Shown: positions 1 to 8,074 of the stretch, one piece after another | Numbering within the stretch: position 1 is the stretch's first letter | Layout: the number at the start of each line of letters is the position of its first letter | Source of the DNA: an uncultured Granulicatella sp. | Lineage (GTDB): Bacteria > Bacillota > Bacilli > Lactobacillales > Aerococcaceae | Direction: 5' to 3' | Assembly: GCA_934193545.1 (NCBI GenBank) | Contig: CAKPVL010000017.1 | Span: 1-33,554 of the forward strand | Length of the DNA stretch: 33,554 nt | The notes under the pieces: generated by a model | Told to the model about the DNA's origin: nothing | Database searches by the model: none | The model's input: only the letters and a program-made list of their open reading frames with translations | Made by a program: the position numbers and the translations under genes

Positions 1-52
1 AGGGAAGAGTGATAAAATAAGAGAGAAGATTCGAAGGGAGAGGAGGAGCCTG

Positions 53-2743
53 ATGTTAGAGCATCTAGCTTTTAAAGGCGAGTGGCGAGCGTACCAAAAG
101 CGCATTTTAGAAAAGAGCGATACGATTATGGCGGATGGCCATATTCATTTGGTGGCGGCTCCAGGTTCTGGGAAAACGACGTTAGGAATTGAATTTATCC
201 GTCGCAATAGTAATCCTGCGCTTATTTTAGTGCCGACCGTGACGATTCGCCAGCAGTGGGTGGATCGTATTCGTGAGGCGTTTTTGGATGATGCGAGTCT
301 AGCAGATGAAATGATTTCGCAAAATCTGAAGCAGCCAAAGACCATCACCGTTGCGACGTATCAAGCCTTGCACAGTGCCATCAATCGTCTGGAAGGCGAC
401 GCGGAAGTCGAGGATACGGACGATGTGGTCGAGAACGAGCACTTTGATTTTAAAGACGTGGATATTATTAAGCTCTTTAAGGAAGCAAATCTTGGAACAT
501 TGTGCCTCGATGAGTGTCATCACTTGCGAAATGAATGGTGGAAGAGTCTAGAAACCTTCCGTAAATCCTTTGCGGATATCAGCGTTATTTCACTGACGGC
601 AACACCTCCATATGAAGGAGAGCCTGCGCTTTGGGAGCGTTATGTGGCCATGTGTGGGGAAATTGATGAAGAAATTACTGTTCCAGAGCTCGTTAAAGAG
701 GGTAGTTTGTGTCCGCACCAGGACTATGTGTATTTCTCTTTCCCAACGAAGGAAGAAGAGAAACAACTCGATCAGTTTTCTACGCAGAAGAGAGCCTTCT
801 TGAAAAATCTATCGTCTGATTCGATGTTTTGTGAGGTGGTAAGAACAAGCCGCGCGCTCGATGGAACAATCTCAGAAGATGAACTCTTAAACGAGCCGAA
901 ATATCTCTCGGCAACACTGATTTTCCTACGTCATAAAGGAATCGAGTTTCCGAAACATTTCCAACAATTACTGGGGGCAAGCCTGCTTCCAACGTTTGAC
1001 TTGGCGTGGTTTGAAATCCTCTTGCAGGGAATGTTATTCGACGTGCCGCATTGGTATGATTTATCCGAAGAAGACTGTAAAGAATTGAAGCATGAGTTGA
1101 AATCGCTCGGGTTAATTGATCGTAAACAAGTGCAGTTACTTCGCAATAAACAACTCGACCAGCTATTAAATCAATCTCTTGGAAAATTAAACGCGGTCCG
1201 AGACATTTTCAAGGCGGAATACGAAACATTAGGCAGCGAATTAAGACAGTTGATTTTAACCGACTTCATTCGAAAAGATTTTGAGGTGCACTTAGGAAAT
1301 CCAGAAGTTCAATATAGCCAACTGGGCGTATTGCCGTACTTCGAAGTGCTTCGTAGAGAGCTTGTGGAGCAGCAATTAGGCGTTCCTGTGGCGGTTTTAA
1401 CAGGAAGTCTCGTAATTATTCCAACAGCAGTGAAACCGCGTCTAGAGGCTATTTTTGGCCCCGATAAGATCACCTTCCAACCAGTGGGTCAACTCGATGA
1501 AAACGACTATGTGAAGGTCCGTTTAGTAGGTTCGCAACATGATTTAGTTAGCGCCTTGACTCAGCTCTTCCAAGAAGGGCAAATCCATGTCGTAATTGGA
1601 ACAAAATCTCTCCTCGGGGAAGGATGGGATGCGCCATGCGTGAACTCGTTGATACTCGCCAGCTTTGTCGGAAGTTTCATGCTTAGCAATCAGATGCGAG
1701 GTCGCGCGATTCGTATTTGGCCGGAAAATCCGGATAAAACAAGTAGCGTTTGGCATCTTGTGTCCATTAATCTGGCGGAGAAAAAACTCTTCAAGAAGAA
1801 AGAAGACGAAGAGGTTGCTGTCGGAATCGATAGTCCGGATATGGAATTATTACAACGCCGCATGAAGCAGTTCTTAGGATTACACTATAATGAAAACACG
1901 ATTGAATCAGGCGTAGATCGCCTAGACCTTGGAACGATCAAGTTTACGAAGAAGGATTTAACAAAGCTCAATCAAGAAACTATCGAACGCTCGCGTAACC
2001 GCGAAGAGTTGAAGAAGCGCTGGAATGAATCCCTTCCGCTTCTAGAAGACATGGAAGTCTCCAATGAAGTTGCAGTGGACAAGACATTCTTGCCAACCGT
2101 TCTTCTGACAGATGCACGAAAAATTCTCACCTACGCGCAAGCCATCGTACTGACGGAATTAATCGTCTATTTATTCCTCGATTTTGTAAAAGGACCGTCC
2201 CAACTCTTATATCCAGTGGGGATTTTATCGCTCATCGTGTTAAATGTCGTCTGGTTGAGATATTTCCTATACAAGAGCCCGTACAAACGCCTCGAACTCT
2301 TTGCCGAAGCCGTCCGAAAAGCTTTGCTGGCATCCGGACACTTGCAGACACAAAACTGTAAGGCCAGAGTCGTTCGTGGGGATAAGAATTCGATTCAAAC
2401 CGCCACTTATCTAAAGGGTGGAACCTTGCGTGAGAAAGAAATTTTTGCACAGGCGTTATCGGAATTCTTTGCTCCAATCGAGAACCAGCGTTATATCCTA
2501 AGAGCCACGACTTGGGTCAATGACCAAACGAAATATTTTGCCGTCCCAAGCATGTTTGATAAACGAAAAGAAGACGTCATCGTCTTTGTCGCCAACATCG
2601 AAAAATACATCGGCTCATACGAAATCATCTACACTCGAAGCGTAGAAGGCCGTCATATTCTATTTGATGCCCGTCTGAACGCATTGGGAAATAAACAAGA
2701 TCGCACCTTCTCGAAGAAAAAAGTGACATCTAAACTAAAATAG
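53..2743 (+). CDS. SF2 DEAD/DEAH-type helicase with membrane segments
   Basis: An 896-residue superfamily 2 helicase-like ATPase. Walker A (APGSGKTT, about residues 36-43), a Walker B/DECH box (153-156), motif III (SLTATP, from about 180) and a motif VI-like QMRGRAIR (547-554) are all visible, so ATP-driven nucleic-acid remodelling is well supported. A long insert (about 230-430) separates the two RecA-like lobes. After the helicase core come two hydrophobic stretches (about 695-715 and 720-745), which look like a membrane hairpin, then a basic C-terminal domain of about 150 residues that I do not recognise. The start follows a strong GAGGAGG site by 7-8 bases. It appears to be a single gene, ending in its own terminator. 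Membrane segments are unusual in a helicase. A role in DNA uptake, repair or phage defence is possible, but nothing adjacent supports one. Confidence 0.85.
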   Translation: MLEHLAFKGEWRAYQKRILEKSDTIMADGHIHLVAAPGSGKTTLGIEFIRRNSNPALILVPTVTIRQQWVDRIREAFLDDASLADEMISQNLKQPKTITVATYQALHSAINRLEGDAEVEDTDDVVENEHFDFKDVDIIKLFKEANLGTLCLDECHHLRNEWWKSLETFRKSFADISVISLTATPPYEGEPALWERYVAMCGEIDEEITVPELVKEGSLCPHQDYVYFSFPTKEEEKQLDQFSTQKRAFLKNLSSDSMFCEVVRTSRALDGTISEDELLNEPKYLSATLIFLRHKGIEFPKHFQQLLGASLLPTFDLAWFEILLQGMLFDVPHWYDLSEEDCKELKHELKSLGLIDRKQVQLLRNKQLDQLLNQSLGKLNAVRDIFKAEYETLGSELRQLILTDFIRKDFEVHLGNPEVQYSQLGVLPYFEVLRRELVEQQLGVPVAVLTGSLVIIPTAVKPRLEAIFGPDKITFQPVGQLDENDYVKVRLVGSQHDLVSALTQLFQEGQIHVVIGTKSLLGEGWDAPCVNSLILASFVGSFMLSNQMRGRAIRIWPENPDKTSSVWHLVSINLAEKKLFKKKEDEEVAVGIDSPDMELLQRRMKQFLGLHYNENTIESGVDRLDLGTIKFTKKDLTKLNQETIERSRNREELKKRWNESLPLLEDMEVSNEVAVDKTFLPTVLLTDARKILTYAQAIVLTELIVYLFLDFVKGPSQLLYPVGILSLIVLNVVWLRYFLYKSPYKRLELFAEAVRKALLASGHLQTQNCKARVVRGDKNSIQTATYLKGGTLREKEIFAQALSEFFAPIENQRYILRATTWVNDQTKYFAVPSMFDKRKEDVIVFVANIEKYIGSYEIIYTRSVEGRHILFDARLNALGNKQDRTFSKKKVTSKLK

Positions 2744-2747
2744 AGAT

Positions 2748-2788
2748 AAAGAATCTAGCCAAAAGTGGACTAGATTCTTTCTATTTTT
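2748..2788 (+). terminator. Intrinsic terminator of the helicase gene
   Basis: An 11-bp perfect stem (AAAGAATCTAG with CTAGATTCTTT) around an 11-base loop, followed by CTATTTTT. It starts five bases after the helicase stop codon. Confidence 0.85.
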
Positions 2789-2800
2789 GCGGTAAAATCC

Positions 2801-2829
2801 TTGCATTCTATTTCAAACTATTGTAAGAT
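2801..2829 (+). promoter_or_regulatory. Sigma-A promoter of the tRNA-Tyr/tRNA-Gln unit
   Basis: TTGCAT (2801-2806) and TAAGAT (2824-2829) are separated by 17 bp. The -10 lies 28 bases before the mature tRNA-Tyr 5' end, so a short leader is expected. Confidence 0.7.
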
Positions 2830-2857
2830 ATCTGAGTACGAAATTTTAATATTTGCT

Positions 2858-2941
2858 GGAGGGGTAGCGAAGTGGCTAAACGCGGCGGACTGTAAATCCG
2901 CTCCTTCGGGTTCGGCAGTTCGAATCTGCCCCCCTCCACCA
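2858..2941 (+). tRNA. tRNA-Tyr (GTA)
   Basis: An 84-nt class II tRNA. The acceptor stem pairs GGAGGGG with CCCCTCC. The anticodon loop CTGTAAA carries GTA at 2892-2894. It has a long variable arm (CTCCTTCGGG region) and a T-loop TTCGAAT. The 3' CCA is encoded. tRNA-Gln follows one base later and shares the promoter and terminator. Confidence 0.97.
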
Positions 2942-2942
2942 T

Positions 2943-3014
2943 TGGGGTATAGCCAAGCGGTAAGGCAACGGACTTTGACTCCGTCATTCGTTGGTTCGAA
3001 TCCAGCTACCCCAG
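2943..3014 (+). tRNA. tRNA-Gln (TTG)
   Basis: A 72-nt cloverleaf. Acceptor TGGGGTA pairs with TACCCCA. The anticodon loop CTTTGAC carries TTG at 2975-2977. T-arm GTTCGAATC is present and the discriminator base is G. Unlike the adjacent tRNA-Tyr, the CCA end is not encoded (TCC follows), so it must be added after transcription. Confidence 0.97.
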
Positions 3015-3020
3015 TCCTAC

Positions 3021-3046
3021 AGGCACCGATTCCGGTGCCTTTTTTG
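3021..3046 (+). terminator. Terminator of the tRNA pair
   Basis: A perfect 8-bp GC-rich stem (AGGCACCG with CGGTGCCT) with an ATTC loop, followed by a six-T run. It lies six bases after tRNA-Gln. Confidence 0.92.
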
Positions 3047-3172
3047 TTGCCCAACTTTTCTGCACAAGCCTAAGTTCTTTCCACCCGTCGTAGCAGCGAA
3101 CCATGTTGTTCCGGTCCCGCCGACTGAAATTATTTGTAATTTTCTTGTTGACTGAATTTTGATAGAGCAGTT

Positions 3173-3380
3173 GAAAAAGATGTCTCGAAAGATTTGAAAA
3201 GTTCCATAGTAGCAGTAATAGGGGATAGCATTCAAAGTGAATTACGACCTCTTGAAAATTGATTTTCTAGAGGTCGTTTGAATCTTGAAAGAGCTTGAGA
3301 CTTCGGCTCAAGCCGGTGCCCTATTACAGCTACTATTAGAAACTTTTCAATCGAAGAGACATCTTTTTCTTTCTTAGCAC
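3173..3380 (-). ncRNA. Candidate structured RNA element, copy 3 (minus strand)
   Basis: Read on the minus strand, this is the same architecture as the plus-strand elements at 15954-16209 and 16233-16488. An outer imperfect stem of about 50 bp (arms 3319-3369 and 3173-3222) encloses the block GGGCACCGG (3313-3321), a small hairpin with TTGAG/CTCAA, an AAG-ATT-CAAA block, a second hairpin (GACCTCT...AGAGGTC with inner GAAAAT/ATTTTC) and a block GTAATTCAC-TTG. Both hairpin tips and the outer stem differ from the other copies while staying paired. GTGCTAA just upstream is also shared. No convincing ORF lies inside. The rest of the gap 3047-3527 holds no gene that I can see. 3080-3125 may contain a degenerate trace of the hairpin repeat found elsewhere in the window, but the match is weak. 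Confidence 0.6.
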
Positions 3381-3474
3381 ACCAACCATCCAAATTCGGT
3401 CAAAAAGTAAGAAAAATTACGAAATGTTTCAAAAAGGTACTAAAAATTGCCTAACAATAGGAAAAGATTTTAGG

Positions 3475-3480
3475 TATAAT
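3475..3480 (+). promoter_or_regulatory. Probable -10 of the PTS/asparaginase operon
   Basis: A perfect TATAAT sits 47 bases upstream of the regulator start. No good -35 exists at 16-18 bp spacing (the nearest TTGCCT is 22 bp away). This fits a promoter that needs an activator such as the downstream PRD regulator, which is my inference. I see no convincing catabolite-response element here. Confidence 0.5.
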
Positions 3481-3527
3481 GGAATCAAAGAATCTGCTAT
3501 AGTCAAATTAAGGTGGAGGGATGTTTT

Positions 3528-5420
3528 ATGAAGCAACGACACCAACAACTGTTGCACTTACTTGCACGCCAAGAATGGATCAAAGGACGCGAATTAGCTT
3601 CCTGCCTCGGCGTCAGCGCAAGAACAGTGCGTTCCGATATCGAACAAATCAATCGAGAAATGCCGCATATCATTCAAGCGGATCGCCAAAAAGGATATCA
3701 CCTCGTGGCTTTCCAGCAAAATCGATATGCAGCCCCAGAAGGATTACTAAGAGCGCCACAAGATAGTGCAGAAAGAAGCGTCAACTTGCTGAAGCAACTC
3801 TTGTTCAATGGGGAGGGCGTTTCCATCGAAGCTTTTTGCGAACAATGTTTTGTAAGCGCTAAAACGTTTGATATAGACCGTATTCGTGTCCAACAACAAC
3901 TGGAAGAATACGATGGTTTGGAACTCGTGACGAAGAATGGGGCGCTTGTATTAGAAGGGCCAGAAGCCAGCAAGCGAAAATTGTATAGAGAACTACTGAA
4001 AAAAGAATTAAACGAAGACTTCTTGAATAGTTCAGAGCTCATGAATGTGTATCCGGAGTTGGATATGGAGCAATTAGAGGCGATTATTTGGGCAAAATTA
4101 AAAGAATATCGCTATTCGATTCGCAAAACGCTCATGCCGTTTCTATTGTTACATTTAGGACTGGTGTTGCAACGAGTAAAACTAGAACAAACGGTACAAG
4201 AAGGTAGTGTAGAAGGCCTTGATTTAGAGGTTGAAGCTACGATTGTTCGTTCGATTTTTAAAGAAATTCTAGGCGATAAAGAGATTCCGGAAGGAGAAAT
4301 TCTTTCCTATGCAAAACTCTTAAAGGCGTATCATAATTCAAATGCCTTTCAATCAGAAGTTCATTTCAAAGGAAAAACCGTTCGACTAGAAGAACTCACC
4401 AACGCGATTGATGAGCGACTCTTTCAATGGATGGGCATCTCGTTTGTGGATCAAAAGGAATTCAAGGTGCGATTCCAGTTGCACTTGCAAGGATTACTCG
4501 AACGGGTGCAGATGAACTTAAGTCTACCTAATCATTATGTACAAACCTTTAAACGACAATATCCGCTGGTGTTTGATACGGCCGTTTCCGTGAGTCAGTA
4601 TTTGATGAACGAGCTGCAATGCCAAATTACCGAAGAGGAAATTGGATTTTTGGCACTGCATATCGGAGCAGCGTATATGCAAGGAGCGACAAACGCGAAA
4701 CTACGCGCGGTCCTTATCGCCAATACGCAATATCCATTGATTGCTGGAAGCGTGGAACGATTGAAGGAGCAGTTCCAACATCGCTTGGATTTTGTAGCAG
4801 AGGAAGCGACGTTCACTACAGGTGTGACGGAGTTTTACGAGGCCGATTTACTCATCACCTTTGAGCAAATGGAACCATCCGTTGCGATTCCGATCGTTCG
4901 ATTAGGACTATTTTTCAATACACAAGATGAGATTCAACTGATTCGAGTGATGAATACGTTAGAAACGCAGAAGATGAGTGAAACGATTCGCACGCAAATT
5001 GGGCAGTTGATGGATGAAGCTTTCTTCTATGCAGACGTAGAGGCTACTAGCCGAGAAGAAATTTTAATGGAAATGGGTTCGCGCTTAGAAGAAGCAGGCA
5101 TCGTGAATGAAGACTTTCTACCATCTGTCATGAAACGCGAAAGTCTCTCTTCGACGGACTTCGATTATTCGATTGCGATTCCGCATCCGTTGCATCCATC
5201 TAGCAACCGTTCGATGATTTCAATCGCAGTCTTAAGAGAGCCGATTCAGTGGAATCATTTCCCAGTGAAACTGGTCATCTTACTCGCGTTGAAGGAAGAG
5301 GATATGGAATTCATGCAACTCTTCTTACGATGGCTCGGGAAGCAACTTGACTCCCCGGACAAAATGATGTGTTTATTAGAAGCAAAAAATGTAGAGTCGT
5401 TTATTCAGGCGATTCAATAA
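3528..5420 (+). CDS. PRD-domain transcriptional activator (LicR/BglG type)
   Basis: A sugar-PTS-responsive regulator of about 630 residues. The first 60 residues form a helix-turn-helix (RELASCLGVSARTVRSDIEQ), so it binds DNA rather than RNA. Next come a second HTH-like segment and two PRD modules with histidines (LLHLGLV near 205, FLALHIGAAY near 380). After these lies an EIIB-like region. The C-terminal domain is EIIA(fructose/mannitol)-like, with the histidine-containing IPHPLHPSS. Such proteins are switched by PTS phosphorylation. I chose the ATG at 3528 because GGAGG (3515-3519) is eight bases upstream; an earlier in-frame GTG (3513) overlaps that site. It is the first gene of the operon, 16 bases from the IIA gene, and probably activates its own operon. 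Confidence 0.88.
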   Translation: MKQRHQQLLHLLARQEWIKGRELASCLGVSARTVRSDIEQINREMPHIIQADRQKGYHLVAFQQNRYAAPEGLLRAPQDSAERSVNLLKQLLFNGEGVSIEAFCEQCFVSAKTFDIDRIRVQQQLEEYDGLELVTKNGALVLEGPEASKRKLYRELLKKELNEDFLNSSELMNVYPELDMEQLEAIIWAKLKEYRYSIRKTLMPFLLLHLGLVLQRVKLEQTVQEGSVEGLDLEVEATIVRSIFKEILGDKEIPEGEILSYAKLLKAYHNSNAFQSEVHFKGKTVRLEELTNAIDERLFQWMGISFVDQKEFKVRFQLHLQGLLERVQMNLSLPNHYVQTFKRQYPLVFDTAVSVSQYLMNELQCQITEEEIGFLALHIGAAYMQGATNAKLRAVLIANTQYPLIAGSVERLKEQFQHRLDFVAEEATFTTGVTEFYEADLLITFEQMEPSVAIPIVRLGLFFNTQDEIQLIRVMNTLETQKMSETIRTQIGQLMDEAFFYADVEATSREEILMEMGSRLEEAGIVNEDFLPSVMKRESLSSTDFDYSIAIPHPLHPSSNRSMISIAVLREPIQWNHFPVKLVILLALKEEDMEFMQLFLRWLGKQLDSPDKMMCLLEAKNVESFIQAIQ

Positions 5421-5436
5421 GGAAGGAGGAAATTAT

Positions 5437-5754
5437 ATGGAAGGCATTGAGCTAGTGTGTTTTAAAATGATTAGCGCACTAGGGGCAGCAAAATCCAGTT
5501 TTATGGAGGCGGTGCAAGAAGCGCGGCTAGGTCATTTTGAAGAAGCGCGTCGCTGCATTGAAGAAGGGGATAAATACCATGCAGAAGGGCATGAAGCGCA
5601 CTTCGGATTATTGCAACAAGAAACGTCCGGTGAGCCAGTGCAATTATCGCTCTTACTCGTGCATGCGGAAGACCAATTGATGAATGCGGAATTTCTTAAA
5701 ATTACAGCAGAAGAAATTATCGCCCTTTATGAACGGATTGAAAGTATTAAATAG
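5437..5754 (+). CDS. PTS lactose/cellobiose-family IIA component
   Basis: A 105-residue soluble phosphocarrier of the LacF/CelC family. It has the typical short all-helical length, and the segment LLLVHAEDQLMNAEFLK contains the histidine expected to be phosphorylated by HPr. AAGGAGG precedes the ATG at the usual distance. Encoded directly after the regulator and before IIB, it completes a three-polypeptide PTS transporter. The substrate cannot be read from this subunit. The IIA-B-C order with an asparaginase and peptidase downstream suggests a glycosylated amino acid or chitobiose-like sugar, which is inference. Confidence 0.9.
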   Translation: MEGIELVCFKMISALGAAKSSFMEAVQEARLGHFEEARRCIEEGDKYHAEGHEAHFGLLQQETSGEPVQLSLLLVHAEDQLMNAEFLKITAEEIIALYERIESIK

Positions 5755-5775
5755 AAATGGAAGGAGGAAATGAAA

Positions 5776-6102
5776 ATGAAAAGAATTTATCTATTTTGTA
5801 GTGCGGGGATGTCAACCAGTCTAGTGGCTAGCAGGATGCAAGACGTGGCAGATAAGCATAATTTGCCGCTAGAAATTAAAGCGTTTCCAGACCGCAATAT
5901 CGATACGATTTACGAGCAATACCATCCAGACGTAATCTTGTTAGGACCTCAAGTGAAATTCAAATTCAATGCGGTTCATGCAAAATACGATCCGATGGGA
6001 GTTCCTGTCGATGTCATCAATCTCGAAGACTACGGAAATGCAGATGGCGAACGTATCTTGAAACGTGCCATTCAATTATTAAAATCAAAAAAAGAACAAT
6101 AG
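5776..6102 (+). CDS. PTS lactose/cellobiose-family IIB component
   Basis: A 108-residue phosphotransfer subunit. The phospho-acceptor cysteine lies in the family motif FCSAGMSTS near residue 9 and is followed by the Rossmann-like domain typical of CelB-type IIB. It passes phosphate from IIA to the incoming sugar at IIC. Two ATGs are possible (5770 and 5776). The ribosome site GGAGG (5763-5767) is only two bases from the first and eight from the second, so 5776 is preferred. IIC follows after 12 bases. Confidence 0.9.
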   Translation: MKRIYLFCSAGMSTSLVASRMQDVADKHNLPLEIKAFPDRNIDTIYEQYHPDVILLGPQVKFKFNAVHAKYDPMGVPVDVINLEDYGNADGERILKRAIQLLKSKKEQ

Positions 6103-6114
6103 GAGGTTAGTACA

Positions 6115-7467
6115 ATGTTTGCAGGTTTAGAAAACACGATGGGGCGCGTGGCAGAACGCCTTAGCACAAACAAGGTGCTAGTTGCGATTCGTGACGGGTT
6201 CTTAGTCGGTACACCATTAATTATCGTAGCATCCATTTTCCTTGTAATTGCCAACTTCCCTGTGCCAGGGTATAGCGACTTTATGGCGCAATTCTTCGGT
6301 AAGGGTTGGGAAAACTCGATGGATGCCGTGATTGATTCAACGTTTAGTATTTTAGCAGTTTTAGGAGCCGTTGGTATTGGGTATTCATATGCCAAACAAT
6401 TAGAAAGTGATGCCATTGCAGGTGGAGCTTTATCACTTGTCTGCTACCTTATCATGACTCCAAAAGTTCACCCAAAATTTGTGAATGAAGCAGGTAAAGC
6501 ATTTAGTGGTTTTGCATTCTCAAACCTTGGTTCTGCAGGGGTGTTCTTAGCGATGATTACTGCGATTGTGTCAGTAAAAATCTTCGTTACGATTCAGAAA
6601 AAAGGATGGGTTATCAAATTGCCTGATGCAGTGCCACCAGCAGTTTACCATTCATTTGCAGCATTAATTCCTAGTGCGTTTGCGATGTTCTTTGCTTTTG
6701 CAATCTATCTCATCTTCTCATTAACAGAATATCAATACGCACAAACATTTATTTATAAAGTGTTACAAGCTCCGTTAGAAGGATTCGGTCAAAGCGTCTT
6801 CTTCGAACCAATCTATCAATTCCTATCAACTCTATTCTGGTTCTTCGGAATTAATGGTCCAGCTGTAACAAATACAGTATTTAACCCAATTCACTTAGTA
6901 TTAACAAACCAAAACTTAGAAGCATTTAAAGCAGGTCAACCATTACCAAACATCTTCACTGGACCTTTCGGGGACTTCTTCGGTAACTTCGGTGGTGGAG
7001 GTAGTACATTATCTCTTGTATTCTTAATGGTCTTCCTTGCAAAATCAGAACGAATGAAGAAACTCGGTCGATTGGCTTTAATCCCTGGTATTTTCGGTAT
7101 CAACGAAATGGTTACATTCGGGTTACCAGTAGTATTAAACCCAATTATCGCGATTCCATTCTTATTAACACCACTTGTAAATACAATCTTAGCAACAATC
7201 GCTACAATGGTAGGAATTATCCCTTATACAACAGGGGCATCTCTCCCATGGACAACGCCATTCTTCTTCTCTGGATGGTTATCAACAGGTAGTATCGTAG
7301 CCGGATTCTTCCAAATCTTCTTGATTATCTTAGGCTGCTTGATCTACTTCCCATTCTTCAAAGCATTGGATAACCAATACTTGAAAGAAGAAGCAGGCTC
7401 TAGCATGTTAACAGGTGATGAATTAGACGATGTTGACTTAAACGACTTATCATTTGATGACTTATAA
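6115..7467 (+). CDS. PTS lactose/cellobiose-family IIC permease
   Basis: A 450-residue membrane subunit of the LacE/CelB family. It has about ten hydrophobic segments and the diagnostic region GINEMVTFGLPVVLNP (around residues 325-340), which holds the conserved Glu of the substrate site. It imports and phosphorylates a sugar with IIA and IIB. The acidic C-terminal tail (DELDDVDLNDLSFDDL) is a little unusual. AGGAGG precedes the start. A terminator-like hairpin at 7505-7535 separates this gene from the catabolic genes, so those may be expressed at a lower level. Confidence 0.92.
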   Translation: MFAGLENTMGRVAERLSTNKVLVAIRDGFLVGTPLIIVASIFLVIANFPVPGYSDFMAQFFGKGWENSMDAVIDSTFSILAVLGAVGIGYSYAKQLESDAIAGGALSLVCYLIMTPKVHPKFVNEAGKAFSGFAFSNLGSAGVFLAMITAIVSVKIFVTIQKKGWVIKLPDAVPPAVYHSFAALIPSAFAMFFAFAIYLIFSLTEYQYAQTFIYKVLQAPLEGFGQSVFFEPIYQFLSTLFWFFGINGPAVTNTVFNPIHLVLTNQNLEAFKAGQPLPNIFTGPFGDFFGNFGGGGSTLSLVFLMVFLAKSERMKKLGRLALIPGIFGINEMVTFGLPVVLNPIIAIPFLLTPLVNTILATIATMVGIIPYTTGASLPWTTPFFFSGWLSTGSIVAGFFQIFLIILGCLIYFPFFKALDNQYLKEEAGSSMLTGDELDDVDLNDLSFDDL

Positions 7468-7504
7468 AATGACAAACGCATAAGTCACAAGTATCAAAAC
7501 TTCG

Positions 7505-7535
7505 GGTGGCATGCGAAAACGGATGCCACCTTTTT
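7505..7535 (+). terminator. Internal attenuator-like terminator within the operon
   Basis: A perfect 8-bp stem (GGTGGCAT with ATGCCACC) and a 10-base loop, followed directly by five Ts. It sits 37 bases after IIC and 20 before the next start codon. No new promoter is evident after it, so it probably reduces rather than abolishes transcription of the five catabolic genes. Confidence 0.75.
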
Positions 7536-7555
7536 ACATAGAAAGGGGTGAACAG

Positions 7556-8059
7556 ATGAGAACACTATTATTATTTGACCAAGTTCAAGTAGGATACGGC
7601 GGGAAGGAACGTGGCGATACAGAGTTAGGCCTTGAAAAAGGTGGGGTTGGTTCTTATTTAATGTTCAAAGAAGACTTCGAAAAAGCAGGACTAACGGCGC
7701 TTGCCACGATTTATTGTGGGCCGGATTATTTCCAAGCGCATAAAGAAGAAGTGATTCATAAAATCAAAAATCTGATTTTGAAGACGAAAGCGGAGGTACT
7801 GTTTGCAGGGCCATGTTTTAACTATGGAACCTATGCGCAAATGGCGGCAGAAATTGCGTTGGCCATTCAAGAGCAAACCGACTGTAAGCCGTATGTGATT
7901 TGTTCGAAAGAGAATGAAGAAACGATTGCAGCCTATAAAGATAAAGTCGTCATGCTAGAAATGCCGAAAAAAGGCGGCGTGGGTTTACGCGAAGCATTAG
8001 GCGGAGCCATTGCGATTATTAGCGGAACGAAAGACGAAAGTGAACAACGATTTCAGTAA
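7556..8059 (+). CDS. GrdB-like (glycine/betaine reductase component B family) protein
   Basis: A 167-residue protein. VLFAGPCFNYGTYAQMAAEIALAI resembles the AGPAFNAGRYG segment of component B (GrdB) of glycine, sarcosine and betaine reductases, and LLFDQVQVGYGGKERG and MPKKGGVGLREALGGA also fit that family as I remember it. It is far shorter than GrdB (about 430 residues) and lacks the selenocysteine or cysteine redox motif. No other reductase gene is nearby, so a full reductase is not supported and the real activity is unknown. Start: AAAGGGGTGA lies seven bases before this ATG; an in-frame upstream ATG at 7511 lies inside the terminator hairpin. It is followed after 15 bases by the asparaginase gene. 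Confidence 0.65.
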   Translation: MRTLLLFDQVQVGYGGKERGDTELGLEKGGVGSYLMFKEDFEKAGLTALATIYCGPDYFQAHKEEVIHKIKNLILKTKAEVLFAGPCFNYGTYAQMAAEIALAIQEQTDCKPYVICSKENEETIAAYKDKVVMLEMPKKGGVGLREALGGAIAIISGTKDESEQRFQ

Positions 8060-8074
8060 AAGAGGTGACAGAGA

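Noticed and set aside
2801..3073. Open frames on both strands across the tRNA pair
   Set aside because: They run through two clear tRNA genes and a terminator, and have no ribosome site.
3381..3527. Ribonucleic antiterminator (BglG-type RAT) site before the PTS operon
   Set aside because: No terminator hairpin overlaps a RAT-like sequence there, and the regulator has a DNA-binding HTH, not a CAT RNA-binding domain.
7556..8059. Selenoprotein GrdB with an in-frame UGA
   Set aside because: The gene ends in TAA with no in-frame TGA, and there is no room for the redox motif.
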